Shown here in pieces: positions 44,908 through 56,608 of a stretch of DNA of 64,000 nt. This DNA is from Spongospora subterranea f. sp. subterranea (lineage: Eukaryota > Endomyxa: Phytomyxea > Phytomyxea > Plasmodiophorida): positions 248,001-312,000 of the forward strand of contig JAUGWO010000007.1 of NCBI GenBank assembly GCA_049724395.1, written 5' to 3'. A program made the position numbers and the translations under genes. The notes below the pieces were generated by a model. It worked only from the letters and a program-made list of their open reading frames with translations, ran no database searches and was not told the origin of the DNA. The stretch's first letter is position 1, and each line of letters starts with the position of its first letter.

Positions 44908-46491
44908 ATGGCCGCTGTCAACGCGTTCGGCGAGCATATCGGAAATATTCTCTGCTGTACCTGTGGAATATCGATCGCGCCCAATGGCGCCAACATGTGC
45001 TCGGACTGCTTGAAGCAGAATGTCGACCTGAGCTCTGGGCTTGGCAAACAGGCGACGGTGATCTTCTGCAAAGAATGCAACCGGTACCAGAAGGCGACAA
45101 CTTGGGCCCCGATGGAATTGGAATCGGCTGAATTGCTGTCGCTGTGCCTTAAACGAATCAAAGGACTTGAAAAGCTGAAGCTCGTTGACGCTGGATTTAT
45201 TTGGACCGAGCCGCATTCTCGTCGTCTGAAAGTGAAAATCACAGTTCAGAAAGAGGTGTCTGAACTGAATGGGGTTATCGTCCAGCAAGCGTTCACTATC
45301 GAGTTGGTCGTCACCACACAGCAATGTGAAGATTGCCAGCGATCGTATACGGAGCACATCTGGAATTCGTGCGTTCAGGTCAGGCAGAAGACGGATCACA
45401 AGCGCACGTTCATGCTGCTCGAACAGTTAATACTCAAACACGGCATGAACCAGATCATATTGTATGTGCAAAACGCCCCAGGTGGTCTCGATATCTTCTT
45501 CTCGAACAAAGCGCGAGCGCTGACGATGCTCGAATTCGTCACGTCGACTGTTCCGTCCCGCTCGAAACAGTCCAAACGACTGGTGTCGCAAGATTTCAAG
45601 AACAACGTCGCCAACTATAAGCACACCATCTTGGTCGACATTGTCCCTGTTTGCACGCTTGACCTCGTGTGTCTACCCAAGAAGGTGGCGCAAGCATCAG
45701 GTGGGATATCGCCGCTACTTCTGTGCACCAAGGTGTCGACCGCCCTCTACTTCATCGATCCAGAGACCATGAAAACATTGGACCTGTCGGCAAGCAAATT
45801 CTTTGCGACGCCGTTTCGCTCCATCTGCACATCGCGCCACCTTGTCGAATACACAATCCTGGACGTGGTCAAGACGGGTGTAGTCCATGGCAAGTTCGCC
45901 CAAGCTGAGATCACGTGCGCTCGATCCTCGGACCTGGGCGTCAACGACATTGTGTTCGAGACGATCTCGCATTTGGGGAACATCCTGAAGCCGGGCGACA
46001 TCGCGGCCGGATATGACCTGACCAGCGCGGTGTTCAACGATCTCGATCTGAAGCCTATCGACAACGCGCGATTGCCGGACGTGATGCTGGTCAAGAAGAC
46101 GTTCCAACGGAAGAACAGAGCGGGCCGAAGGAAGTTCAAGCTGAAGACGCTGAGCAAGGTCGAAAACCCTGATAACATGGACGTCAACCCGTCATCAGAT
46201 CGGGATGAGGAGATATTCCTTCGGGAACTGGAGGAAGACATGGAATTGCGATGTCGAATCAACCTGTACAAAAACGAGGATGTGCTGAGCAAGGACGCGG
46301 TACAAGCAGCGGACAGGGTGATTGACGATGACGATGACAACGATGACCCCGAATTTCCCGATGTCAGTCTCGATGAACTGATCAGTGATATGGATCAGAT
46401 GGCGCCGATATCGGCGGCGCTTCCCGATGATGGCCAGGCTGACGATGAATTGGTGAACGATATCGGCAAAAAGCGTCGGAATAATAATTAA
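44908..46491 (+). CDS. NMD3: NMD3, 60S ribosomal subunit nuclear export adaptor
   Basis: A single-exon, 527-residue protein, the normal NMD3 size. The N-terminal zinc-binding region has CCTCGISIAPNGANMCSDCL and VIFCKECNRYQKATTW, and further CEDCQRSYTEHIW. The conserved middle includes HGMNQIILYVQNAPGGLDIF, and DIAAGYDLTSAVFND lies near residue 370. The C-terminus is acidic with hydrophobic spacing (PEFPDVSLDELISDMDQ) as in the CRM1-dependent export signal, and ends in basic KKRRNNN. It is one of the few intronless genes here. Confidence 0.97.
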   Translation: MAAVNAFGEHIGNILCCTCGISIAPNGANMCSDCLKQNVDLSSGLGKQATVIFCKECNRYQKATTWAPMELESAELLSLCLKRIKGLEKLKLVDAGFIWTEPHSRRLKVKITVQKEVSELNGVIVQQAFTIELVVTTQQCEDCQRSYTEHIWNSCVQVRQKTDHKRTFMLLEQLILKHGMNQIILYVQNAPGGLDIFFSNKARALTMLEFVTSTVPSRSKQSKRLVSQDFKNNVANYKHTILVDIVPVCTLDLVCLPKKVAQASGGISPLLLCTKVSTALYFIDPETMKTLDLSASKFFATPFRSICTSRHLVEYTILDVVKTGVVHGKFAQAEITCARSSDLGVNDIVFETISHLGNILKPGDIAAGYDLTSAVFNDLDLKPIDNARLPDVMLVKKTFQRKNRAGRRKFKLKTLSKVENPDNMDVNPSSDRDEEIFLRELEEDMELRCRINLYKNEDVLSKDAVQAADRVIDDDDDNDDPEFPDVSLDELISDMDQMAPISAALPDDGQADDELVNDIGKKRRNNN

Positions 46492-47589
46492 ACCAACTAA
46501 ACCTATGATGAACATGTCGTGTTTTATCTCAATGGATTGATGTGCAATCGATTCCTTGTCAGGATTGTTTATCTGTTCATACTGAGGGATGATCTCAATC
46601 ACTCGTTAGCCCTGTGAACCTCGTAGAAGTCATTGTGGACATTCAGTCCATGGATTCAAGCGCTGGGCAACAACTCTGATGTAGTCCGGCTCCATTCGGA
46701 TCAGCACGTTATTCATGAGTTATCTGACTGATACCTGGAATAAGGCTCAAGCATTGGCACTTTGATATTCGAAATTATGGGCAAGTACCTGCAAACACAT
46801 GAACCTGTTGATGATCAAACCCATCCCACTAAATCGCCCACAGATATTGACCATCTCCAAAGCGGCACCTGGTCAGGTAACCATGGCTAGCGCCACCTTT
46901 GCACGGCTTGCAGGTTTGATATGGACCTAACATGCTCAATACTCGTGATCAACGCCAACACGTTCGATAACTGGATCCGCCATAAGGTTTGTTACGAGAA
47001 ATGGTTCCATTACGGTGAGGCGTTCACTGTTTCTGACGTTTTATCATCTGTACCGGTGATCTGTACCGCCATCATATCGAGACAATCACGATTCTGTTCA
47101 TCATAATCTGTGTTGGCTCCATATACCCGCCCCAACATTTCAGACAATGCATATTATTCGGCGGCCTCGTCTGGTAGACGCCATTTGATAACGGAAGACG
47201 ACAGCCACTTCTTGACAGCATTCTATCTCCGAAAGAACACGAAAACCGCTGGGTCAGGAAGATACACAAAGGCAAAGAAAGGCGTTTATTCTGAATCATG
47301 TTGTGGAGCGATGGGAAGACCGGGCGACCGCCAATCCACTGTTGATGATCTTGTGGCCCAGCACTTCGGAATAAATCAGGGAACTACGAACCGAATGGGA
47401 GCTGAAGATGGGAACTGCATTCTGGTGGTATTTACTGCAGCATTATCGCACACCCAATCCATCTTTGAGTAATGCGGCCCGAAATAATCCACTGTTCTAT
47501 CGGAAATAGCTAAAGCCGGCGTCGTAACCAGTCGAATAGTTGCCAAAGTAATGTGCCAACTCCATCTGCCTAAACGGTGCCTTACGGGT
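46492..47589. other. Region with scattered, interrupted coding-like pieces on the - strand
   Basis: No intact gene is supported. On the - strand several protein-like stretches occur, each ended by stops: MELAHYFGNYSTGYDAGFSY (near 47550), NAVKKWLSSSVIKWRLPDEA and then DCLDMMAVQITGTDD (47230-47030), a Cys-rich GPYQTCKPCKGGASHGY (near 46930), and RMEPDYIRVVAQRLNPWTEC (near 46680). They may be exons of a gene I cannot assemble, or a decayed gene. Confidence 0.3.
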
Positions 47590-48292
47590 TCAGCCAGTAT
47601 TCTTCCTTAATCGCTGTTCGTCAAACCCATAAGTTACTGATCTCCATCGTTCGCCCCAATAGGGAATATAGTCATCCTCCATTTCTTGTCCCGCCATCAA
47701 CTCCTCCGTCATGTTCGATATAACCACAGCCATCATGACAGTCGTCTCCTTTTTCTGTCGATCATCACTCATGAACCACAAGACGACCTGGAACGATATG
47801 AAGGGCAGATTCGCTTGATCGGTTAGCTTAATTTGAATCACATCCGGTGTGTAGGTGTTGAAAATTTCATAAACAGAGCGCTCCAGCGATGTGTCAGAAA
47901 ATCCAACGTCTTCAGATTGAGGAAAACTATAATGGAGAACGTGTTTCGCCCCCGTCGGATTGGGTTTGGCGGAGCACCTTCCGCTCATGGCAAGACGTGG
48001 GCCCATTTTTTCAAACAGCGCCTTAATACTGAAACCTGTCTCGATGAAAGAAGAAGATTTGATCATGGAGGGAGGATCATGTATAGCATAACGTTCTTGT
48101 CTTGTCACGTCGCCCGCAAAGGTCAAGGTACTACGGTATCAAACGAGAATCGATGTCACTTTCCAGAGCCAACGGCTGTATGGGCGACACTTGTCGAATT
48201 TTAGACATAATTTTCGCCAATCCGCATATCTCGATGTACCATTTCTTCATATCTTTATGGCCCAGGGACGCGGCGTCGCCGGGACCGAACAT
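47590..48292 (-). CDS. Orphan protein (about 222 residues)
   Basis: The reading starts at the ATG of MFGPGDAASLGHKDMKKWYI. It continues KIMSKIRQVSPIQPLALESD, crosses one intron (34 bases at 48101-48134, or 64 bases with alternative sites, both in phase), then HDPPSMIKSSSFIETGFSIK, VYEIFNTYTPDVIQIKLTDQ, ISFQVVLWFMSDDRQKKETT and DDYIPYWGERW to the stop at 47590. The alternation of hydrophobic strands and charged helices looks like a folded globular protein. I do not recognise a family. Confidence 0.6.
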
Positions 48293-48460
48293 CACGCGCC
48301 TTTCCGCCAGTGTAGCCACCGCACCGGGGCGGCATGGCAGTGAGTTGCGATCGGCCCTTGGCACTTGGCGTGTGGTTATGTTACGGGCTGGCAGTTGCCG
48401 CTCCACCAGACAGACGGTGTGTCGGCGTTGGTACAGCCCGATATGTGTAGTGGGAGAGTA

Positions 48461-48510
48461 ACACTGTATAGTGTACAGTACCTATAGTGTATAGTGTATA
48501 GTGTACAGAC
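48461..48510. promoter_or_regulatory. Tandem ATAGTGTACAGT words upstream of MetE
   Basis: ACTGTATAGTGTACAGTACC, CTATAGTGTATAGTG and TATAGTGTACAG occur within 50 bases, about 160-205 bases upstream of the MetE ATG. They share the TGTACAGT core with boxes upstream of three other genes. Confidence 0.4.
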
Positions 48511-48665
48511 TGCCTTTAGTGGCAGCGCACTTTACCCGTTTTGAGTTACACTCGACTTGCGCCGTTTCGGTCCTCAGACTCTCATCCCATATTCATTCGT
48601 TATTATTATAACACAATCACTAGTTCTCAGACAATCAATCCAAGTTTGATCCCGTTAATTTCGAC

Positions 48666-51600
48666 ATGGCATCGGTAGTTGAGACCACAGTGCTTGGTTT
48701 CCCGCGAATCGGGGCGAATCGCGAGCTTAAGAAACTTGTTGAGGGATTCTGGAAAGGGTATGGGACTTGTGGTTTTTCCAACTTTTGAGCAATAAGAGAA
48801 TTCAAATGCTCGTTTGTAGAACTGTTTCGGAACCGGAATTGGTTTCCGGCGCCAAGTCATTGCGACGTGCTTCATGGACAATGCAGAAAGAGTTGGGTCT
48901 TAGCTGCGTTCCATGCAATGATTTTTCGCTGTATGATCAGGTATCACTCCCGTTCATCTCATCTGGAATAATTATTTGACTTTATATTGTGTTCAGGTTC
49001 TTGATGCAACGTGTCTTGTCGGTGCGGTTCCCAACCGATACAAAGAGCTTCAGAATCCCGGGGAGAACGTATCGCTTCAAACGTATTTCGCCATGGCTCG
49101 TGGAATTCAGTCGCGCACGGCCAGCGTCGAAGTCGATCAACCTGCCATGGAAATGAAGAAGTTTTTCGACACCAACTGTAAGCGACTTAATTCCTTATTT
49201 GATTGCTCTGGACTTAGATCTCGCCAGATCATTACCTTGTCCCCGAGCTTGACGAGACTACCACATTCAAAGTCAGCACTTCCAAGGTTTTCGATGAATT
49301 CAATGAAACCAAAGAGCTAGGAATTTCGTCGCGCCCAGTTTTGATGGGACCTGTATCGTTCTTGATGCTTGCCAAGCCCTCGGTATTACAACCAAAACAG
49401 AACATTGTGAATTGCGGCTAACTGATTTTTTCATATATACATAGTCAGTCGCCCAAAAAGGGTTCAAAACGCTGTCGCTAATCAACAAGTTGGTCCCCGT
49501 TTATGTCGAAATCGTTCAGAAACTCGCCGCTCAAGGTGCCACACGCATTCAGTTTGATGAACCAATGGCGTGCATGGATCCTACAGAGACCAACTCGAAG
49601 GCGGAGATCTGCACCGCATTCACAAAAGCGTATGACACTATTTGCTCAGCAATTTCGGAAAGAGTCAACGTGTAAGTTTGGCTGAGGCTCTCTCGGAAAC
49701 TGTACTTAGTTCATAACAGGATGGTGGCGACCTATTTCCAGAGCCCACATCCCGAGCTCATGTCCATGATCACTAATCTTCCCATTAACATGGTTCACTT
49801 TGATGTCACTCGCTCTAGCCCGGAAACTTTCAGTCAATTTGTGGATTTGATGAGCCAAGTATGTTCCAGAAACACCTTTTTTCGTGCATCAGATGCAATA
49901 TTCTTAACCGTGCTTAGCGTGACGGCCGCCCTGGAGTCAGCTTAGGTGTCGTCGATGGCAGAAATATCTGGAAAGTTGATGCTGCGGATGCGGTTGCCAA
50001 GATTTCGACATATGCGCACAAGCTCTCAAGTGTTAAGGTTCAAATCTCATCGTCGTGCTCGCTACTTCATTCGCCATGGAGTGTTGAGGGTTTGTCCTGT
50101 TCTGTGGGTTCCTTTTGGCGCCCTAATTGACACCGCTACTCTAGGTGAGGATCGCCTCGATAGCGAAGTCCACGACTGGCTTGCGTTCGCAAAAGAGAAA
50201 GTTGTCGAAGTTGTTCAGATCGGCAACTTGGTGAACGCTGCGTTCACGGGGAATGAGGTTGATTCTTCTACCGCTGAATGGTTTGCGAGCAACAAAGCAT
50301 CCTGCCAGAACCGAAAAAACTCAGCGAAGACTTATGACCCATCTGTCCGTTCCCGTGTTGAACGAATTTCGCCTGAAATGTTCAAGCGAAAGAGCGATGC
50401 CCAGACTCGTTATTCTGTTCAACAAGATTCATTGCATTTGCCCATGTTTCCTACTACAACCATTGGCTCCTTCCCTCAAACCAGCCAAGTTCGTAAGGCC
50501 CGAGCTGACTTCAAGAAAGGAGCGATGTCTCACGAAGAGGTGCATAATTATCACACCTTATAGATGTTATATGCTTATCTGGAAAAATGCAGTATGCCAA
50601 ATTCATTCAGCAAGAAACCCAGAATTGCATCAAAGTCCAGGAAGAAATCGTATGTACCTTGTTGCCAAAACCTCCTGTTTTTCTCTTATTTTGATCCGAT
50701 TTGAAGGGCCTTGATGTCCTTGTTCATGGCGAATTCGAGCGTAATGATATGGTTGAATTCTTCGGCGAGCACCTGAACGGGATGTTGTTCACTCGTAATG
50801 GTTGGGTTCAAAGTTACGGTTCTCGATGTGTCAAGCCGCCTGTTATTTTTGGTGATGTGAGCCGCACCAAGCCAATGACGACCGATATGGCCACTTTGGC
50901 GCAATCCATGTCCAGCAAGCCAGTCAAAGGAATGCTTACTGGCCCTGTCACCATCCTGCAGGTCAGTTAGATTCCATAGGACGACATCTCTCTGTCTCTT
51001 GCTAACCCCGTCTCCAGTGGTCGTTCGTCCGTAATGACCAGCCACGCTCCGAAACTTGTCAGCAAATCGCGTTGGCGATTCGTGACGAAGTCCACGACTT
51101 ACAACAAGCAAATATCCAAGTCATCCAGGTTAGAAGGCGTATTATTTGTTGTAAACTCCCTCGTGCTGATCGTATCTAATAGGTCGATGAACCAGCAATT
51201 CGCGAAGGTTTGCCCATGCGCAAATCAGAGCAAGCGGCGTACCTTAAGTGGTCTGTGGACTCATATCTATTGTCCACCTGTGTCGCTGAAGATCGTACGC
51301 AAATCCATAGCCACATGTGCTATTCTGATTTTGTAGTTGACCACATCTCCCCGGCATTGCTGCATTTCTTCTAACTGTCTGTGCGGAATAGGAACAAATC
51401 ATGGACGCCATTCACCGTATGGATTCCGATGTGCTGAGCATTGAGAGTTCTCGTAGCGACCTCAAGCTGTTATCTGCGTTCGAGTCGAGCCAGTACCCCA
51501 ATCACTTGGGACCTGGTCTATATGACATTCACTCCCCTCGGGTTCCGGCTGTGAAAGAAATGACTGAACGTGCCCAGAAGATCCTCAAGTATCTGGCAGC

Positions 51601-51724
51601 TCACCAGTTCTGGATCAACCCAGACTGTGGCCTGAAGACCCGTGGCTGGACAGAAACCAAAGCTTCTTTGCAGAACCTGGTCGAAGTCGCTCGCGTCTTG
51701 CGCTCTCAGTACTCTAAAGCCTAA
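48666..51724 (+). CDS. Cobalamin-independent methionine synthase (MetE)
   Basis: The gene starts [20 protein letters not shown], the conserved MetE N-terminus, and ends LRSQYSKA. About twelve introns of roughly 50-70 bases interrupt it. The C-terminal catalytic half has [36 protein letters not shown] and TGPVTILQ. The zinc ligands are visible: His and Cys in HSHMCYSDF, Glu in IESSRSD, and Cys in [10 protein letters not shown]. The enzyme transfers a methyl group from 5-methyltetrahydropteroyl-polyglutamate to homocysteine. It is standard in fungi, plants and oomycetes and absent from animals, which helps place the organism. The intron number is high for a fungal MetE. Not every exon limit was resolved. 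Confidence 0.95.
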
Positions 51725-51816
51725 ATACTTCTCGGCCTGTTTCATTCTGGATTAACTGTTAAAGCACTCATTTAACTCTTATACTTTATTGCGAAGCTCT
51801 CAATCTCCCATTTGTT

Positions 51817-52807
51817 TTACGGTTGCAGCTGTGCTGGTACAGTAATATCGTGCCGGCAAAGGGCACAGAATCGTTTGACTCGCAACCAGGTTTCAATGCA
51901 ATCCTTGTCGAACTGTGAGATAGAGATAGGCCCGTTTAGCTCACTAGCTCTCCGAAAAACAACCTCAACAACACCTACCGAGTGGCCACAGGGCAGGGTC
52001 GTGATCTCATTGCCGATCACGAAGTCGTTCATGCAGATGGCGCATTGGGTCGTCACGGAACTGTTGGATTCATTGGCCGATGGAGGTCCTTGATATCTGC
52101 TGTGTTTCAATCTGGCGATCATTCGTTCCGAAGCCCTTTTCTGCCCGACACCGCACACGTGCACTGATAGAGCAAAACAAGTCAAAAACACAAATTGTTT
52201 CTGAATGACACGCGATGGTCAACTGACTGATGAACATGGCGACGGGAAAACATAGGCAGATGACAATGCAGATCAGCAAGGGAATGAAGATGTAAACGTA
52301 GACGATGGCGATTAAAGCAATGGCGTAGTAATAGGATATGGGGGCAGTTGTCCGGCAGGGCGATAACGACTTGGCGTAGAACCAAATATTGCCCAGGATC
52401 CAGGCGAATATCGTGTAGTATTGCGAGATGTTGCTCGCGACCTTGATCCAATTGGGCGGCTGCGATTGGCGGAAGACGGCGAAATCGACCAACGACACCA
52501 GTAATGGGATGCGGACGATGAGACGCGACGAGTAGAGAATGATCCACGGTTTGATCGGCTGTGGAGCACAATGTTCAGTGTTCCACGATATCGCCAATAC
52601 CACCGACGACATGATCAGCTCGATCAGCGAATAGATTATGATGAGCAGCTGCAATGGCGCCCGTCGCCAAACCAACCGCAGTCGGGTGAAGAGCGGCGGC
52701 GGCGGTTGCGGGCGGCGGCCGGTTCCCTGGCCAGCCCCGTCCATATCCTGTGGTTGACGATCGCCCGCTGACGTTGATAACGGCCCTCGTTCATAACCCG
52801 CGATCAT
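51817..52807 (-). CDS. Multi-pass membrane RING-type E3 ligase
   Basis: Three exons (52807-52228, 52163-51979, 51912-51817; the first intron is 64 bases if the GTCAGT donor is used) give about 286 residues. Four or more hydrophobic segments (LLIIIYSLIELIMSSVVLAI, PWIILYSSRLIVRIPLLVSL, YYTIFAWILGNIWFYA, IVYVYIFIPLLICIVICLCF) precede a C-terminal RING: CAICMNDFVIGNEITTLPCG, HSFDKDCIETWL, FCALC. The layout matches plant and fungal membrane RING-H2 ligases. The usual second His (in the 'CGHxFH' block) is Asp here, which is unusual. The substrate is unknown. Confidence 0.85.
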
Positions 52808-53150
52808 TCATCCCCAGAACCACAAACCGCATTACTGATTCTGTAAATGCCGGAGAGGGCAGGGCGGAATGTAGCGCCAGGAGAAAGCGCGACGGAACGA
52901 CCCCCCTTCCGGCACACACACACATCCGGTCACCGCGGGGCAACGGACCAAACACACACGCGATGGCCAACTCCGATGAACGGAATATCGGAGGGAACAT
53001 GAGGACGAAGCGGAACACGATTGAGGTGTGTGTTGGACGATCACGATGAAGTACCTGATGGGATATCGTGTACTGGGTGAGATATAAAGGGGGGAGTGTG
53101 TTCGACGACCGGACAACCACGTTCGAGAATATTCGGTGGCGGTGGTGGCG

Positions 53151-56100
53151 ATGGGCGAACGGGCGACGGCCGATGATCTGGATAAACCACGAGCCGATGA
53201 CCAGGATGACGACGACGACCTCAAACAGCACGATCGCGTTCATCAGGAACACGCCCAGCGGTTGACGCTGGCGGCAACCGCCCGGGCCACGATCGTCGCC
53301 AGTCGTCTCATGCATCTATCGCAGCGACGATCGGGGAATGGGGAACGGTTCAGCGCCCAGAGCCAGACACCATCACAGGTGTTTCACGACGGCGACTTCA
53401 TGGACCGGGTGAAAAGCGATCCATCGGCGGCGGCGGCGGCGGCCGGTGCATTACACGCCGGTCATGTTGGCGTTCAACTCCCTGACCAGATCCCGACGAA
53501 CATTAAAGGGCCAGTCGAGGTGTCCATCGACCAGATCGAACGACACCGCCTTGGCGACCTTGATCGATCGGACGGTGAGTGAGCCATCGAACGGGTCGGA
53601 ATCCGATCGGAAGGGCGTGTTCCTGATGGCGGCGAGAGCCGTCCTGGGTCTGTGCCCGATCGGGTCGGCCGATAAAATGGAGGGCGATTGTGTTCGATTG
53701 GTGAAGGAGGCGCTGGTCCCCGATCAGTCGATCGACGACCTGGTGGCGATACTGGATCAGCCCGAACACGTTTATCGCCTGATGAAGGACGACCAGCGGA
53801 TACGCCGATCGAACATCAATCGATCCAAGACCGAGTTCCTGCAGTTCGACGCGTTCAGTTCGTGGAAGAAATCGGAGAAAGACGCGATCCGGTCGCTGCT
53901 GAAGGAGTCGGACGCGTTCATGAAGAATCAGGAGAAGTTCGTGGCCGATAAACGGAAGGCGATCGCGAATGCGATGGGGGATCGGAGGAATACAGCCGAG
54001 GGCAATAAGGCCGACGATGATCAATGCTGCTCGTGCTGTTTACCATCGTCGGGGGCGGCGACATCGCGAGCCGCCCCCGCCGACGGCGAACGAAGGCGGT
54101 CGTCGGTGGCGCGATCACAGGAACAGCGATCGGTGTCGACGAGCGAGGTGGTGGTGATGGAGGGCGGCCATCCAGAACGGCCCGTCTCGTTCGCCGTCGG
54201 CCTGAACTGGATCACGATCGCCCTCGTGCGATACGCCAACAGGAACAACCCGGAGGTGGTGGTGAAGGTCGGCGATGATGGTAAGGTGTGTGTTGGGGCG
54301 GGGGCGATCCGTCCGTCAATGGTTCGCGATCTGATCGATTGCCCCCGATAGTGATACAGAAACAGGCGATGAACATGGCCTGGCTGGACGACAACTCGCT
54401 GTTCGTCATCGACTGTTGGTGTCGTCGTTATGGGATCAGGGAATCGCATCGCGCCCTGGTCCTGTTGGAGCTGCTGTCGCGATATCCCCAGATCAGCGCC
54501 GCGTATTTCTGGGACGCCATCGACCTGTACGAGCCGCTGGATCTGGCCCAGACCGCCAACTCCCTCAAACTGATCGAACGATCGACCCTTCACCGCCTAT
54601 CGTCGTTATCGTCATCGTGGTGTCGCGCCTGTCTATCGTCGTATCACGATCACTTCAACGGCGACACCGCCGTCAAAGGACTTGGGGAGTGTGTTCGACT
54701 GGCGATCCTGTGCAGGAAACTGAACGGGACCGCCGACGATCTGGCCAACGAGACCGCCCCGCGATATATCGACCGGATCTGCGAGGCGGCGCTGGCCAGG
54801 CGCTACGAATACGTGGTGGAGGCGGGGCGGAAGATGAAGGACGACCAGGTCCGGCGGCAGTTGAACGGGAGCGGCGATCACGACCATCGTCAGCAGGGGC
54901 GGGGCGTGGTCACCGCCGACCCGCAACGGGACACGATCATCGGCGATTGCCGGATCGTCAGCTCGTTGCACCTGATCTATGTGATGCAGCTGCTGAAGAA
55001 GGAGATTGACGACGATATCCACAACTTCGGCCCAATCCTGCAATCGTCGGCCGGGTTCAACGCCGCCCAGGAGACGTCCAGTCTGTATTTCCCCCTGATC
55101 TGGACCGATTTCCAGCTGTTCCTTCGGGTGCAGAAATCGCTGATCGACCTGGACCGGGAGACGGTCGGGAACGCGCCCGAATCCCTCGACCCGTATATAT
55201 TCCAGCTCTATAGCGAGCTGCGATCGCTATACGAGTTCTTCGCGCCGCACGTCGATCTGCCCGATATCAACGTGGGCGAGCACTTCGCCCCGTTCGTGGA
55301 CCGGTGGTTGGAGATCCAGAAGGAGCAGTTCTCGTCGAGCCGGATCGAGGGCGCCATTCGCAGCGATAAGTGGATGGCGATCGGCGACACGATGTGCACC
55401 ACCAGCGTTATCGACGTGTTCGCCCTGTTATACCCGTTGGCCGACGCCTTCCAGCACGCCCCGTATTCGGCCGCCCAATCGATCAAGTTCGCCGACCTGC
55501 TGGCGTCGTCGGTCAGCTACTACGTGCGGCGTCTGGGGGAGATGATCGCCCACGATATCCATCAGTCCCATGGACGATTCACCGAGGTGATGGCGCTGCG
55601 CCTCAACGATATCCAGATCTGTAAAGTGAAGTTGGGCGATATGTTGAAGGACATCAACCTGGAACGGGCGTAGGGTTTTGTGATTCGCCATCGCCGTCGT
55701 CGTTCCTGATTCCGCCGAATTATTGATCAGGTATGGGCGACCACCGAAACTGACCGAATCCGAGGTCGACGACGACGACGAGTTCGAGCGGTTCATGGAC
55801 GGGGGAATATCGAACGAGGTGATGGACGAGCTCGGCTGTAAATCCACGTTCAAGTACATTCAGGAGGTATTGTGTCGTGGTGATGGCGATCACGATCCGA
55901 TCGTGGGTTGAACTGTGGGATTTGGGTGTCGACAGACGGTGGAGTCGTCGGCGTACGAGATCGCCACGTCGATGAGCACGTTGTGGGGCGCCCTGGTCAC
56001 CGACCTGATCCTGCACAGGCCGCTCGACCTGGCCATGGATATCGACACGGTCGAGCAGTTCCTGGGGCCGTTGTGGGAGGAGCTCAGCGCCACGATCGAG

Positions 56101-56608
56101 TCCATGATCAAGAGCGTGTTCCAGACCCAGGAGCTGTTCAGGTCGTTGCTCCATTGTGTCGTGATCGCCCTCGAGTATCACCTGATCCCCCAGTCGACCA
56201 AACTCACCATGAACATCTGCCAAGTCCATCGGGCGAAAACGGCGATCGAGGTCAGTTCGCGATCTGTTGTTGCGATTTGTGGTCGACACTGATTTTGGCG
56301 ATCGGCGACAGCTGATCAGCGAGTTGTTCAAGTATTATGGGCTGGAGACGGCGGCGATCGAGGGAGTGAAGGCGGTGGTCAGGGTTCGGTATATGATCGA
56401 GCTGGAGCTGGGCGATACGGCGGCGATCGCGGCGATCTGGGCGACGTGTCCCGACGAGAAGGCGAAGGTGTCGGAGGAGGAACGGGTGAGGTCGCCGCCC
56501 TATCTCACCCGACCCCATCTTCGTCGGATCCTGCTCCTGAGGAAGTCGTTGGGGGATCCCACCGCCACCGCCTTCCTCAAGGCCAATAAGAAACCGGGAT
56601 GGTTTTAG
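53151..56608 (+). CDS. MUN-domain protein (UNC13/BAIAP3-like)
   Basis: Six exons (53151-53574, 53639-54280, 54352-55669, 55731-55866, 55936-56250, 56312-56608) close in phase to 1043 residues. The acidic N-terminus starts MGERATADDLDKPR. The MHD1 region (about residues 660-770) reads FAPFVDRWLEIQKEQFSSSR and then TTSVIDVFALLYPLADAF, matching the Munc13 pattern of a 'W.D' helix followed by 'SVVDVF..L'. The MHD2-like part is near 855-960 (GALVTDLILHRPLDLAMDID, WEELSATIESMIKSVF). No C2 or C1 domain is visible. MUN proteins prime vesicle SNAREs for fusion. Codon use is strongly GC-biased, with CGATCG words throughout. An opposite-strand frame at 52791-53315 is a shadow. Confidence 0.85.

Noticed and set aside
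45747-46340. 197-codon - strand frame rich in serine
   Set aside because: Antisense to NMD3; the serine runs mirror acidic codons of NMD3.
47110-47472. + strand frame with several cysteines (SESCCGAMGRPGDRQ)
   Set aside because: It opens with TTG, has no domain, and the - strand of the same region looks at least as protein-like. Neither is supported.
52791-53315. Long - strand frame with a strong transmembrane-like segment
   Set aside because: It lies antisense to exon 1 of the MUN gene, whose GTGAGT donor and in-phase acceptor close perfectly. High GC makes long antisense frames common here.
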